From Colimorpha sp045597845 (lineage in GTDB: Bacteria; Bacteroidota; Bacteroidia; Bacteroidales; P3), in NCBI GenBank assembly GCA_045597845.1, contig JAZLKZ010000017.1:1-45662 (forward strand): a stretch of DNA of 45,662 nt. Reading direction: 5' to 3'. Of this stretch, positions 25,902 to 34,503 are shown in pieces (positions within the stretch are counted from its first letter, which is position 1; every line of letters starts with the position of its first letter). The position numbers and the translations under genes were made by a program. The notes under the pieces are model-generated. The model worked only from the letters and a program-made list of their open reading frames with translations, did no database searches and was not told the DNA's origin.

Positions 25902-26077
25902 AAAGAAGAACACTGATATTATTGTTGTTGGGCTTAAGCCTTCTGGCTGCCTCATGCAAGACCAAGGAAGTGCCTGGTCGCCGCCGTGCGCCCCGCCACT
26001 GCAATACCTGCACCAAGTGGAGCTATGCACCACAGACAGACTACGACAATCTGGTTTTGGTAAACGATGAAACCTGA
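25898..26077 (+). CDS. Tiny lipoprotein between envC and sprT-like gene
   Basis: 59 residues. The ATG overlaps the envC stop (ATGA) and its TGA lies inside the first codons of the next gene, so the three are translationally coupled. It has a lysine/arginine N-terminus, a leucine-rich core and lipobox AASC (Cys20), then a basic stretch GRRRAPRHCNTCTKWSY with a CxxC pair. The overlaps on both sides and the full lipoprotein signal argue that it is real. It would be anchored in the envelope. The CxxC suggests a metal or redox site. Function unknown. Confidence 0.7.
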   Translation: MKRRTLILLLLGLSLLAASCKTKEVPGRRRAPRHCNTCTKWSYAPQTDYDNLVLVNDET

Positions 26078-26690
26078 AGAACTGTCCCTGCTGAAGCATT
26101 ATTTCCCAGAGGCCGCTGTAGCCATGGTGGGTAACATGTATGAGCAACGGCGCTTCAAACTGCATTTCAAGAGGCCTCGCATCTCAAAACTGGGCGACTT
26201 CCGTGCCCCGCGCACCAAAAACGGCATCTGTGCCATCACCCTCAATCTTGACCTCAACCCCTATCAGATGCTCATTACCTATGTCCACGAAGTGGCGCAT
26301 TATGATGTCTACCAGCAGTATGGTTCAAGACTTGTGCAACCCCATGGACAAGAATGGCAGGATTGCTTTTCCGCCTTATTACAGCCTTTCATGACCGACA
26401 CCATCTTCCCCCAAGACGTCCTCACCCAACTCCAACACCATCTCAATCACATCAAAGCCAGCAGCACTGCTGACCTCAAGCTGCAACGCGTGTTGCAAAA
26501 ATACGACAAACACCCCGAGTCGGTCAAAACGGTGGAAAGCCTCCCTGCGGGTGCCCGTTTCACACTGAAAAACGGTCTCGTCTTCCAAAAAGGGGAGAAG
26601 CAGCGCACCCGCTACAAATGCTATTGCGAGAGCAACGGACGCTGGTATTTCGTGTCGGCCTTGGCGGAAGTTCAACTGATTTTGAAATAG
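26067..26690 (+). CDS. SprT-like zinc metalloprotease
   Basis: 207 residues. The zinc motif is YVHEVAHYDVYQQYG with HEVAH at about 74-78 and the downstream third ligand in PHGQEWQ (~93-99), the SprT arrangement HExxH...H. The C-terminal part has a CxC (KCYCESNGRWYF) resembling a half zinc ribbon. Relatives (Spartan/SprT) act on DNA-protein crosslinks; many Bacteroidota members are uncharacterised. The gene overlaps the tiny lipoprotein upstream by 11 bases. Strong motif support for the fold, weaker for the function. Confidence 0.85.
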   Translation: MKPEELSLLKHYFPEAAVAMVGNMYEQRRFKLHFKRPRISKLGDFRAPRTKNGICAITLNLDLNPYQMLITYVHEVAHYDVYQQYGSRLVQPHGQEWQDCFSALLQPFMTDTIFPQDVLTQLQHHLNHIKASSTADLKLQRVLQKYDKHPESVKTVESLPAGARFTLKNGLVFQKGEKQRTRYKCYCESNGRWYFVSALAEVQLILK

Positions 26691-26705
26691 ATAACAAAAA
26701 ATTCC

Positions 26706-26713
26706 TACTTTTG
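26706..26713 (+). promoter_or_regulatory. -7 promoter box TACTTTTG for the dehydratase gene
   Basis: TACTTTTG ends 20 bases before the ATG at 26733. Confidence 0.55.
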
Positions 26714-26732
26714 CAGCATAAAATGGAGCATT

Positions 26733-28649
26733 ATGCGCAAACTCGTCACACGTATTTGCAACTTCATCTTTGGAAAGCATAAAAACAACACCTTGCCTCG
26801 TTATTGGATCCTGGCAACGGATATGGCCATTGTTTTCATTGCCTACGTCATCGCCGTGGTGTTGGTCTACTTCAATGACATTTCCAAATTGAACCTCATC
26901 GTTGACTGGAAACGCGTCTGGCTCTTCCCCCTCGTCTACCTCATCTCATTCCTGCTCAGCAAGACCTACGATGGCATGTTGCGCTATTCGGGCTTCAACG
27001 ACATCAGGAAAATCTTTTCGGCCTGCACTTGGACGCTGCTGTTCATTGTGTTCAGCAAATGGCTGTTTATCAAATTCTACCATCCTTTTGCAGTCAATTT
27101 CTATCCTCCTTTCACCATCATAGGCTACCATTATCTCATCACGCTCGTGCTGATGATCATGCTTCGCTTTACCATCAGGCGCCTTTATAACGAGGTTTAT
27201 AAAAACGTTAGCAACAAGATAAACACTATCATTTATGGCGCAGGGGATGGAAGTACTATTTTGTTCAGAACATTAGAGCAGGATACCTACTCGAAATACA
27301 AAATCAAAGCTTTCGTTGACGACGACCCGAAAAGGGTGGGTTCCCAGATTAATACAATCAAAGTCTATGCACCCAACGAGGTCATGACAGAGGAGTATAT
27401 CCTGAAAAACAACATCGAAGTATTGATTATCGCCATCCCAAGCCTTGATGAAAAGCGAAGAAAGGAAATCATCGAACAAGGCTTGGCGCTTAATCTGGAT
27501 GTGAAGTCAGTCCCCTCGTTCGACAAATGGGTGGATGGCAAACTCTCCACCAGCCAGATTCAGGATATCAAGATCGAAGACCTGCTTGGCCGACAGCCCA
27601 TTACCTTAAGCAACGAGAACGTGTCAAGGGAAATCTGCGACAAAGTGGTGCTGGTGACTGGCGCTGCGGGTTCCATAGGCAGCGAGATCTGCCGTCGGGC
27701 AATGCTTTACCAACCCAAGCAGTTGATTATGCTTGACCAAGCAGAGTCGCCGCTCTACGACTTCCAGTTCGAAATGAACAACACGGTCCAATTCAAGGAG
27801 ATGAAAGACCGTATGGCATTCGTCATCACCAACGTAAAGGACCCGGTCCGCATGAGGGAGGTCTTTGAAAAATATCATCCCCAGGTGGTATTTCATGCCG
27901 CAGCCTACAAGCACGTGCCCTTTATGGAGGAGAATCCCTACGAGGCCGTGTATGTCAACGTGTTCGGCACCAAGCTTGTGGCCGACTTAGCCACTGAATA
28001 TGGCGTCGAAAAGTTCGTGATGATCTCAACAGATAAGGCTGTCAACCCGACCAATGTGATGGGCGCCACCAAACGCATAGCCGAGATTTACACGCAAAGC
28101 CGAAAGGGACAAACCAAATTCATCACCACAAGGTTTGGCAATGTGTTGGGTTCCAACGGCTCAGTAGTACCGTTGTTCCGCAAGCAGATTGAGCAAGGCG
28201 GACCTATCACCGTCACCGACCGCCGCATCACGCGCTATTTCATGACCATACCCGAAGCGTGTAGCCTCGTCCTCGAAGCTGGTGCCATCGGCGAAGGCGG
28301 CAACATCTTCGTGTTCGACATGGGCGAGAAAATCAAGATTTGGGACTTGGCAGAAAAGATGCGCAAACAGGCTCACCGACCCGATGTGGAAATCATCGAG
28401 ACCGGACTACGGCCTGGCGAGAAACTCTACGAAGAAGTGCTGGCCAACGAGGAGAACACCATCAAGACCGACAACGAAAAAATCATGCACGCCGTGGTAC
28501 GCAAATATGAAACTGAAGAAGTGGACGGCATGATTGAGAAACTCCAAAACGAATTAGAGACCTGCGACCCGATGAAGATAGTGGCCCAGATGAAAGCCAT
28601 CGTGCCCGAATTCAAAAGCAACAACAGCATATTCAGCCAGTTAGACTAA
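26733..28649 (+). CDS. Membrane UDP-sugar 4,6-dehydratase (WbpM/CapD/PglF type)
   Basis: 638 residues, normal for the long membrane form. Four transmembrane helices lie within residues 25-150. A CoA-binding-like nucleotide domain follows (NTIIYGAGDGSTILFRTL, ~165). The catalytic dehydratase starts at ~305 with the Rossmann motif VLVTGAAGSIGSEICRR. The active-site segment is MISTDKAVNPTNVMGATKR (~430), where Asp-Lys replaces the usual Tyr of SDR enzymes as in this family. The EENPYEAVYVNVFGT segment is also typical. The likely reaction is UDP-GlcNAc to the 4-keto-6-deoxy sugar, the first step to diamino- or deoxy-sugars for surface glycans. Confidence 0.9.
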   Translation: MRKLVTRICNFIFGKHKNNTLPRYWILATDMAIVFIAYVIAVVLVYFNDISKLNLIVDWKRVWLFPLVYLISFLLSKTYDGMLRYSGFNDIRKIFSACTWTLLFIVFSKWLFIKFYHPFAVNFYPPFTIIGYHYLITLVLMIMLRFTIRRLYNEVYKNVSNKINTIIYGAGDGSTILFRTLEQDTYSKYKIKAFVDDDPKRVGSQINTIKVYAPNEVMTEEYILKNNIEVLIIAIPSLDEKRRKEIIEQGLALNLDVKSVPSFDKWVDGKLSTSQIQDIKIEDLLGRQPITLSNENVSREICDKVVLVTGAAGSIGSEICRRAMLYQPKQLIMLDQAESPLYDFQFEMNNTVQFKEMKDRMAFVITNVKDPVRMREVFEKYHPQVVFHAAAYKHVPFMEENPYEAVYVNVFGTKLVADLATEYGVEKFVMISTDKAVNPTNVMGATKRIAEIYTQSRKGQTKFITTRFGNVLGSNGSVVPLFRKQIEQGGPITVTDRRITRYFMTIPEACSLVLEAGAIGEGGNIFVFDMGEKIKIWDLAEKMRKQAHRPDVEIIETGLRPGEKLYEEVLANEENTIKTDNEKIMHAVVRKYETEEVDGMIEKLQNELETCDPMKIVAQMKAIVPEFKSNNSIFSQLD

Positions 28650-28658
28650 TCAACCAAG

Positions 28659-31600
28659 ATGTACACCCTACACACCGATCCGCTCCACCGCATCGCTTAC
28701 GCTACCGATGCCTCCGCCTATCGTGAAGTGCCGCAAGGCGTGGCCTTCCCCGAAAACGAACAGGATATCGTCTACCTCATACAGGAAGCACAACAACGAA
28801 AGACCCATCTCATACCGAGAGCGGGAGGCACCTCCATCGCCGGACAGGTGGTGGGCAGCGGCATCGTGGTCGACATCAGCAAGCATTTCAAGAAGATCTT
28901 GGAAGTCAACGTTGAAGAACGCTGGGCAAGGGTGCAGCCTGGCGTCGTCCTCGACGAACTCAACCTCGCCTTGGAGCCTTATGGACTCTTCTTCAGCCCT
29001 GAGACCTCCACAAGCAACCGCTGCTGCATAGGCGGCATGTTCGGCAATAACTCCTGCGGCTCCCATTCCCTCATCTATGGCAGCACACGTCATCATGTAA
29101 TGGAAGCCAAAGGCATTCTTTGCGATGGCAGCATTGAAGTGTTTAAAGAATACACCATCAAAGAATTAGAAAAACGCTTTGGTCCCCGCTTTTGGGAAAC
29201 TGACCGCGTATGTCATTCCGAGCAGGGGCAAGCGGGGATGGAATCTATAAGCGGTCAGTTTCAGCAAACCTCATTAATCCAAAGCATTTACTCGCAACTC
29301 ATCTATTGGGCTTTAGACGAAAAAACCGTCCAACTCATTGAGGAAAACTACCCCGACAAGAGCTTGCGACGCCGTTCGTGTGGCTATGCCATTGACGAAG
29401 TGATAGAAGACCTCCATAATACCTCGAAGCCGTTAGAAGACCGTACCATCAACCTTTGCAAGGTTCTGGCAGGCAGCGAAGGCACCTTGGCCTTCATCAC
29501 CGAAATCAAAGTCGACCTCGACCCATTGCCTCCTAAGGAAAAGATGGTGGTCTGCGCCCATTGCGACACTTTGCAGAAGAGTTTTCTGGGTAACTTGGTC
29601 GCACTGAAATACCATCCTTCGGCCATAGAGCTGATGGACCGCAACATTTTGGAACTCAGCAAACAAAATGTAGAGCAACAGAAAAACCGATTCTTCGTGC
29701 AAGGCGACCCTGCCGCCATCCTCATCATCGAACTACGAGGGGAGACGAAAGCCGAAATCGAAGCCACTGCCGACGAACTCGAAAAGGCATTAATGGAAAA
29801 CGAAGAGAAGTTGGTTTATGCCTGTTCACGCGTCTATGGCTCCGAGATCAGCAAGGTGTGGAGCCTGCGTAAGGCGGGTTTGGGTCTGCTCACCGGCATG
29901 AAAGGCGATGCTAAACCCATCGGCGTCATCGAAGACACAGCCGTGGCACCCGAGAAACTGCCCGCCTATATGGCCGACTTCGCACAGATGCTCGACGACC
30001 TTGGCTTAAGCTGTGTCTACCATGCCCATATCAGCACAGGCGAACTGCACCTGCGACCCATCATCAACATCAAGGAAGCTGAAGGCAAACGTAAGTTCCG
30101 TGAAGTGGCCTATCAGACCGCCCTGCTGGTCAAGAAATACAAAGGCTCGCTGAGCGGTGAACACGGCGACGGCCGTCTGCGCGGCGAGTTCATACAGCTG
30201 CTTTATGGCGACGAGGTCTACGCCTTGATGCAAGACCTTAAAAAATGCTGGGATCCCAAACAAGTCTTCAACCTGCATAAGATTGTCGACACCCTGCCTA
30301 TGGACAGCATGTTGCGCTTCGATGTGGACCAACAATATGCCATTGAGAAAGAATTATGTGAAAAAGACGGCCCTTCGACGGGCTCAGGGGCCTGCAGAAC
30401 TTACTATAATTGGAAGGCGGCCTTCGACGAATGCAAAGTGGAAGGCGCCACGGGAGCAAAAAACCAACTCCATGCCTTGATGTGCAGCATAGAGCAATGC
30501 AATGGTGCCGGCGACTGCCGCAAGTCGAACCTCATCGGTGGCACACTCTGTCCCGCCTTTAAGGTGAGCGGCGACGAGACTAAGGCCACCCGCGCCCGTG
30601 CCAATGTGTTGCGCGAGATTCTTACAAAAGGGTGGGGGAGTGAGGCTTTCACCCAAGCCCTCAACAAAGACAAGAGCATTCTGAAATCGGAGGAGCTTGC
30701 CGAGGTGTTGGACAGCTGCCTGGCCTGCAAAGGCTGCCGCAGCGAGTGTCCCTCCAACGTCGACATGACCCGTCTACGCTCCGAGATCCTACAGTACAAA
30801 TACGATGTCGGCGGCATGCCTTTGCGTTCCTTTGCCGTATCAAGGATGGCCTTGGTGGAGCAACTTGGACATCTCGTCAGGCCCATCTATAACTTCATGG
30901 CATCGTGGAAAATCTCTTCCAACATCATCAAGCGTATCATCAAGTTCTCCACCGAGAGAGACATCCCTACGCTCAGCCGAGTGACGATGCGCAAAGCCGT
31001 GCAACAAGAATGCAGAAAACAACACAAAAAAGGCACAAAAGGCAAGGTTTACCTCTTTGCTGATGAGTTCACCAACTTCCATGAAGCCGAATTGGGCTTG
31101 ACCTTTGCCAAGCTGCTGCTTTGTTTGGGTTATGAGGTGGAGATACCAAGACATGTGGAGAGCGGCCGCGCCGCCATCTCAAAAGGCAACCTCAAGCTGG
31201 CCAAGAAGTTTGCCTTGAAGAATGTCAACCTACTGAAAGACAAGGTTTCGGAAGAGATGCCGCTTGTAGGTATTGAGCCCTCGTGCATCCTTAGCTTCCG
31301 CGACGAATATCCAGACCTGGTGCCCGCTGAACTACGCTCTGAAGCCCAAAGGCTTGGACGCAACGCCTTGCTTTTCGATGAGTTCATCATGCGTGAGGTG
31401 AAGGCTGGACGTATCGCTGCCGATGACTTCAAGACTGATGCCGTCGAGATTTGGCTCCACGGCCATTGCCACCAAAAAGCCTTGGTAGGCACCGAGAAGA
31501 CCGTCGCCGCCTTGAAGCTGATACAAAATGCCAAAGTCCACGTCATCCCCAGTGGCTGCTGCGGTATGGCAGGATCGTTTGGTTACGAGAAGGAACACTA

Positions 31601-31787
31601 CAAGACTTCGTTGGCCATAGGCGAGATGGTGCTCTTCCCCATCATTCGCAAAGCCGTCGACAAGGTCGATGGCGTCACGCCCACCCTCGTAGCCGCCCCG
31701 GGCACCTCATGCCGTCAGCAAATCCTCGACGGGACAGGCGTCCATGCCGCTCATCCTGTCGAGATTCTCTACCGATGGGTGAAATAA
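28659..31787 (+). CDS. Fused FAD-linked oxidase / 4Fe-4S / CCG-domain dehydrogenase (D-lactate or glycolate type)
   Basis: 1042 residues in three parts. An FAD-binding PCMH-type domain spans ~20-260 (IPRAGGTSIAGQVVGSG). The FAD-oxidase C domain runs to ~540, containing HAHISTGELHLRPI and SGEHGDGRLRGEF. A dicluster ferredoxin follows (C-x4-C-x5-C near 607, then CLACKGCRSECP near 686). A C-terminal CCG domain carries HGHCHQKALV and PSGCCGMAGSFGYEKEHY (~966). The architecture matches membrane-associated D-2-hydroxyacid dehydrogenases that pass electrons to quinone. Two palindromic repeats are inserted in frame: residues ~180-201 (VCHSEQGQAGMES) and ~571-577 (GPSTGSG), both in linker positions. 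A lutB-like gene lies 8 kb away. Confidence 0.9.
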   Translation: MYTLHTDPLHRIAYATDASAYREVPQGVAFPENEQDIVYLIQEAQQRKTHLIPRAGGTSIAGQVVGSGIVVDISKHFKKILEVNVEERWARVQPGVVLDELNLALEPYGLFFSPETSTSNRCCIGGMFGNNSCGSHSLIYGSTRHHVMEAKGILCDGSIEVFKEYTIKELEKRFGPRFWETDRVCHSEQGQAGMESISGQFQQTSLIQSIYSQLIYWALDEKTVQLIEENYPDKSLRRRSCGYAIDEVIEDLHNTSKPLEDRTINLCKVLAGSEGTLAFITEIKVDLDPLPPKEKMVVCAHCDTLQKSFLGNLVALKYHPSAIELMDRNILELSKQNVEQQKNRFFVQGDPAAILIIELRGETKAEIEATADELEKALMENEEKLVYACSRVYGSEISKVWSLRKAGLGLLTGMKGDAKPIGVIEDTAVAPEKLPAYMADFAQMLDDLGLSCVYHAHISTGELHLRPIINIKEAEGKRKFREVAYQTALLVKKYKGSLSGEHGDGRLRGEFIQLLYGDEVYALMQDLKKCWDPKQVFNLHKIVDTLPMDSMLRFDVDQQYAIEKELCEKDGPSTGSGACRTYYNWKAAFDECKVEGATGAKNQLHALMCSIEQCNGAGDCRKSNLIGGTLCPAFKVSGDETKATRARANVLREILTKGWGSEAFTQALNKDKSILKSEELAEVLDSCLACKGCRSECPSNVDMTRLRSEILQYKYDVGGMPLRSFAVSRMALVEQLGHLVRPIYNFMASWKISSNIIKRIIKFSTERDIPTLSRVTMRKAVQQECRKQHKKGTKGKVYLFADEFTNFHEAELGLTFAKLLLCLGYEVEIPRHVESGRAAISKGNLKLAKKFALKNVNLLKDKVSEEMPLVGIEPSCILSFRDEYPDLVPAELRSEAQRLGRNALLFDEFIMREVKAGRIAADDFKTDAVEIWLHGHCHQKALVGTEKTVAALKLIQNAKVHVIPSGCCGMAGSFGYEKEHYKTSLAIGEMVLFPIIRKAVDKVDGVTPTLVAAPGTSCRQQILDGTGVHAAHPVEILYRWVK
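29197..29261. repeat. TGTCATTCCGAG-type element with host-derived inverted arms, inside the oxidase gene
   Basis: The core 29211-29247 reads TGTCATTCCGAGCAGGGG...GGATGGAATCT. It is flanked by a perfect 11-bp inverted repeat AAACTGACCGC (29197-29207) / GCGGTCAGTTT (29251-29261). It is in frame and translated. Related cores lie at 39811-39849 and 43841-43902. Confidence 0.75.
30369..30392. repeat. GGCCCTTCGACGGGCTCAGG-type element inside the oxidase gene
   Basis: 24 bp with ends GGCCC/GGGGCC, in frame, encoding GPSTGSGA in the linker before the ferredoxin region. Near-identical to the first copy at 10835. Confidence 0.75.
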
Positions 31788-31820
31788 ACCTTTTGTCCTT
31801 GTCGTTCCATAAAAAAGCAC

Positions 31821-31828
31821 TATTTTTG
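31821..31828 (+). promoter_or_regulatory. -7 promoter box TATTTTTG for the DUF3298 lipoprotein
   Basis: TATTTTTG, 28 bases before the ATG at 31857. Confidence 0.55.
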
Positions 31829-31856
31829 CGACATATTAAACGATAATAAAACCATC

Positions 31857-32597
31857 ATGAAAAAAATCATCATCCCTATCGCATTCCTCCTCTTGGTTGC
31901 AGTAGGATGCCGTCACACCCCGGATAATGAAGTGGAAGCCAAGACGTATACCCTTGTTGACAGCATGTATTTTGAAAACGAATTCGACGCTGGCTATTCT
32001 TATTACACCATCAACCTTGACCTGCCTGTCACCAACAACGACAGTCTGCGCATGAGCATTCTGCATTGGATGCTCTCGCCCGAAACAGAGGATTACAAGG
32101 CCTTTGTGCAAGAAGACAGAGACAGTTTCTTCGCCGAAGACGGCAACGAACCCCATTCTGCCATAGAAGAGAACTACACCCTGTCGGAGCAGACCGACCA
32201 CTACGTCACCTACACCACCGAGGGCTATCTTTACACCGGAGGCGCCCATCCCATGCCTTGGTATTATGGCACCACCTTCAGCAAGATCGACGGCAGCATC
32301 GTGGGCTACGACATGTTTGACGACACCATCAGCCTCAAGCATATCGTCACCGAGAACATCCACAAACAATACTTCGACAAATACAACACCGAGGAAGAGG
32401 AATACTTCTTTGAGCCTGAGGAGACCTTCGCACTGCCCGAAAACGAGCCCTGGGTCGAAACCGATAGCGTGGTGTTTTGCTACGGCGCCTATGAAATTGC
32501 CCCTTATGCCGCCGGCATGCCGCTGTGTAAGATCTCAAAAGAAGAGCTTCAACCTTACCTGAGCCAAAAGGGCAAAAAGCTGCTTGGCGTTGAATAA
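31857..32597 (+). CDS. DUF3298/RsiV-like lipoprotein
   Basis: 246 residues. Lipobox AVGC (Cys18) after MKKIIIPIAFLLLV. The body is acidic. The motif YTGGAHPMPWYYGTTFSKIDG (about 124-144) is the signature GGAH turn of the DUF3298 domain found in RsiV and related lysozyme-binding anti-sigma factors. No sigma-factor contact region or sigma gene is present here. The protein is likely a surface or periplasmic lipoprotein whose ligand is unknown. Its own promoter precedes it; the next gene starts nine bases after its stop. Confidence 0.8.
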   Translation: MKKIIIPIAFLLLVAVGCRHTPDNEVEAKTYTLVDSMYFENEFDAGYSYYTINLDLPVTNNDSLRMSILHWMLSPETEDYKAFVQEDRDSFFAEDGNEPHSAIEENYTLSEQTDHYVTYTTEGYLYTGGAHPMPWYYGTTFSKIDGSIVGYDMFDDTISLKHIVTENIHKQYFDKYNTEEEEYFFEPEETFALPENEPWVETDSVVFCYGAYEIAPYAAGMPLCKISKEELQPYLSQKGKKLLGVE

Positions 32598-32606
32598 CCT
32601 TTAGCC

Positions 32607-33362
32607 GTGGAAAACCTGCCGCTCGTATCGGTCATCATGCCATGCTACAACATGGAAAACTATGTTGCCGAAAGCATCGCATCCGTGCAACGGCAAAGCT
32701 ATTCCCATTGGGAGCTCCTCATCGTCGACGACGCCTCGACCGACAGGACCGTGCAGATCGTCAAAGACCTGGCCGACCAGGATGAAAAAATCCGTTTTTT
32801 CGCCAAAGACCAACACTCAGGCATCGCCGACACGCGTAACCAGTGCATCCAAATGGCCCAAGGCCACTTTTTGGCTTTTCTTGATGCAGACGACATATGG
32901 CATCCAGAAAAAATGGAAACCCAAGTTCGGTTCATGTTGCACAAAGGCATAGGATTCACCTATACGACCTACGATTGGATCGACGAGAACGGACAAACGC
33001 TAAGCAAATCCATCAACACCATAGGCGACCTCGATTATAAGGCCTATCTACGCAACACCATCATCGGCTGCTCTACGGTCATGGTCGACACCGCTGTCGT
33101 GGGTGAGGTCGTTGTGCCCCGTTTCCGCACCAGCGAAGATGCCGCAACCTGGCTCAACATCCTCAAAAAAGGCTTCTTGGCCTATGCTTTGGACAAGCCC
33201 TTGGTCTCTTATCGGATCAGAAGGAAATCGGCAAGTTCAAACAAACTCAAAGCGGCTTCCGACCTGTGGAAAGTTTACCGCCAAAACGAAAAACTACCCT
33301 TTTTCGAAGCCCTCTATTACTTCAGCTGCTACGCCTTTAACGCCATAAAAAAACGCTTATGA
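32607..33362 (+). CDS. Family 2 glycosyltransferase
   Basis: 251 residues from a GTG at 32607. The GT-A core is clear: PLVSVIMPCYNMENYVAESIASV (5-27), LLIVDDASTDRT (37-48), GIADTRNQCIQMAQGHFLAFLDADDIW (72-98, with the metal-binding DAD), and a C-terminal helical tail. It resembles the WfgS/WfeV-like transferases of surface polysaccharide clusters. Donor and acceptor sugars are not readable. Its stop overlaps the next start (TTATGA), so the two are coupled, presumably acting on one glycan. Confidence 0.9.
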   Translation: MENLPLVSVIMPCYNMENYVAESIASVQRQSYSHWELLIVDDASTDRTVQIVKDLADQDEKIRFFAKDQHSGIADTRNQCIQMAQGHFLAFLDADDIWHPEKMETQVRFMLHKGIGFTYTTYDWIDENGQTLSKSINTIGDLDYKAYLRNTIIGCSTVMVDTAVVGEVVVPRFRTSEDAATWLNILKKGFLAYALDKPLVSYRIRRKSASSNKLKAASDLWKVYRQNEKLPFFEALYYFSCYAFNAIKKRL

Positions 33363-34165
33363 AGAATCATTATCATCTATATAGGAATGCCTGGCGTTTT
33401 GATGATGCTCCGCATGAGGAACAAAAACTCGAAAAAAAAGAATGGCACTCCCTTCTTAAGCAAGGTGGGTTAATGGTAAGAAATACTTATAATTTCGATT
33501 GTCAGCAAGAAACGGCGTTTTGGAGTATAATCAAAGACAAGTATGGTGGATTGGAGGAATTAACATCAAAGACGAGAAATCGTATCTTTAAAGCATTCGA
33601 CAATCTTGAATTTAAACTCATTGATATTTCCATAGTCAAAGAGTTTGGCTATCCTATATTAAAAGCAACCTATGAAGATTATGCCGTTTCAGATCGAGAA
33701 ATGAATAAAGAAATATTTGATAGTTATCTTCAAGTTTATAACTACAAAAAACATGAGTGTTGGGGTATATTTGACAAAGCGGATGGAAAGATGATAGGTT
33801 TCCAAATCAATTGGTTATGGGATAATGCATGTCAATACGACCTGATAGGCGTGCTTCCTCAATACAAGCGTAATCAATCCTTCCCATACTATGGTTTGTT
33901 TCACACAATGAACCAGTATTATCTGAAGGAAAAAGGATATATGTATGTCACTGATGGAACTCGTAGTATTAGTGAACATTCAAACATCCAACCTTTCATG
34001 ATAGAGAAGTTCAACTTCCGCAAGGCCTACTGTAAACTCGAAGTCCATTACCGATGGTGGATGAAAACCGCGGTCAACCTCTTGTATCCTTTCCGCAACA
34101 TCATCACGATTCCTAGCGTCAAGGCCATCCTCAATATGGAGGCCATGCAGCGGGGAAAGAAATAA
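33359..34165 (+). CDS. GNAT/FemAB-like acyltransferase, probably acting on a glycan or lipid
   Basis: 268 residues, overlapping the glycosyltransferase stop by four bases. The central part (ECWGIFDKADGKMIGFQINWLWDNACQYDLIGVLPQYKRNQSFPYYGLFHTMNQYYLKEKGYMYVTDG) has the strand-loop-helix order of an acetyl-CoA N-acyltransferase, with QYKRNQ where the pyrophosphate loop would be. I cannot name a family with certainty. Codon use over the first ~600 bp is clearly more AT-rich than in both neighbours and returns to normal at the 3' end. That suggests recent transfer of this gene into a glycan locus, or a hybrid gene. Confidence 0.6.
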   Translation: MKNHYHLYRNAWRFDDAPHEEQKLEKKEWHSLLKQGGLMVRNTYNFDCQQETAFWSIIKDKYGGLEELTSKTRNRIFKAFDNLEFKLIDISIVKEFGYPILKATYEDYAVSDREMNKEIFDSYLQVYNYKKHECWGIFDKADGKMIGFQINWLWDNACQYDLIGVLPQYKRNQSFPYYGLFHTMNQYYLKEKGYMYVTDGTRSISEHSNIQPFMIEKFNFRKAYCKLEVHYRWWMKTAVNLLYPFRNIITIPSVKAILNMEAMQRGKK

Positions 34166-34198
34166 AAAAACCCCCTAGATTCGGGAGAATCTAGGAGG
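34163..34198 (-). terminator. Terminator of tRNA-Asn
   Basis: Stem CCTAGATTC (34174-34182) / GAATCTAGG (34187-34195), extended by CC/GG. On the minus strand it runs into a T-tract (the A-run 34163-34170 on plus). It also separates the convergent acyltransferase gene. Confidence 0.8.
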
Positions 34199-34231
34199 CC
34201 AAAAAATTAATAACATGAAACATAAAAATCG

Positions 34232-34305
34232 CGCCCCCTTCAGGACTTGAACCTGAGACCCCCTGATTAACAGTCAGATGCTCTAACCAACTGAGCTAAG
34301 GAGGC
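34232..34305 (-). tRNA. tRNA-Asn (anticodon GTT)
   Basis: Minus-strand cloverleaf: acceptor GCCTCCT/AGGGGGC, D arm GCTC/GAGC, anticodon stem and loop CTGA CTGTTAA TCAG with GTT, and T arm with GTTCAAGTC. Discriminator G, CCA not encoded. A -7 box TAATTTTG lies at 34344-34351 on the same strand. Confidence 0.95.
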
Positions 34306-34343
34306 TGCACGATGTCATAGAACTAATTCTCTGTTTGCGGCTG

Positions 34344-34351
34344 CAAAATTA
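34344..34351 (-). promoter_or_regulatory. -7 promoter box TAATTTTG for tRNA-Asn
   Basis: TAATTTTG on the minus strand, 38 bases before the tRNA 5' end. The stretch 34352-34474 between the two divergent promoters is AT-rich and holds no gene. Confidence 0.5.
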
Positions 34352-34474
34352 CAGCTTTTTTCCATACCCACAACAAAAAACTGAAGAAATTTTTCTACAT
34401 TTTTATATCTATTTGATAATCAATACATAATATTATAACGATTAAGTGTATTCCTGCGGCAATCCTTTTTTTCT

Positions 34475-34482
34475 TACCTTTG
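34475..34482 (+). promoter_or_regulatory. -7 promoter box TACCTTTG for the PfkB kinase gene
   Basis: TACCTTTG ends 21 bases before the ATG at 34504. Any start upstream of 34483 would lie inside this promoter and is excluded. Confidence 0.65.
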
Positions 34483-34503
34483 CAGCTCCAAATGCAAAAC
34501 ACC

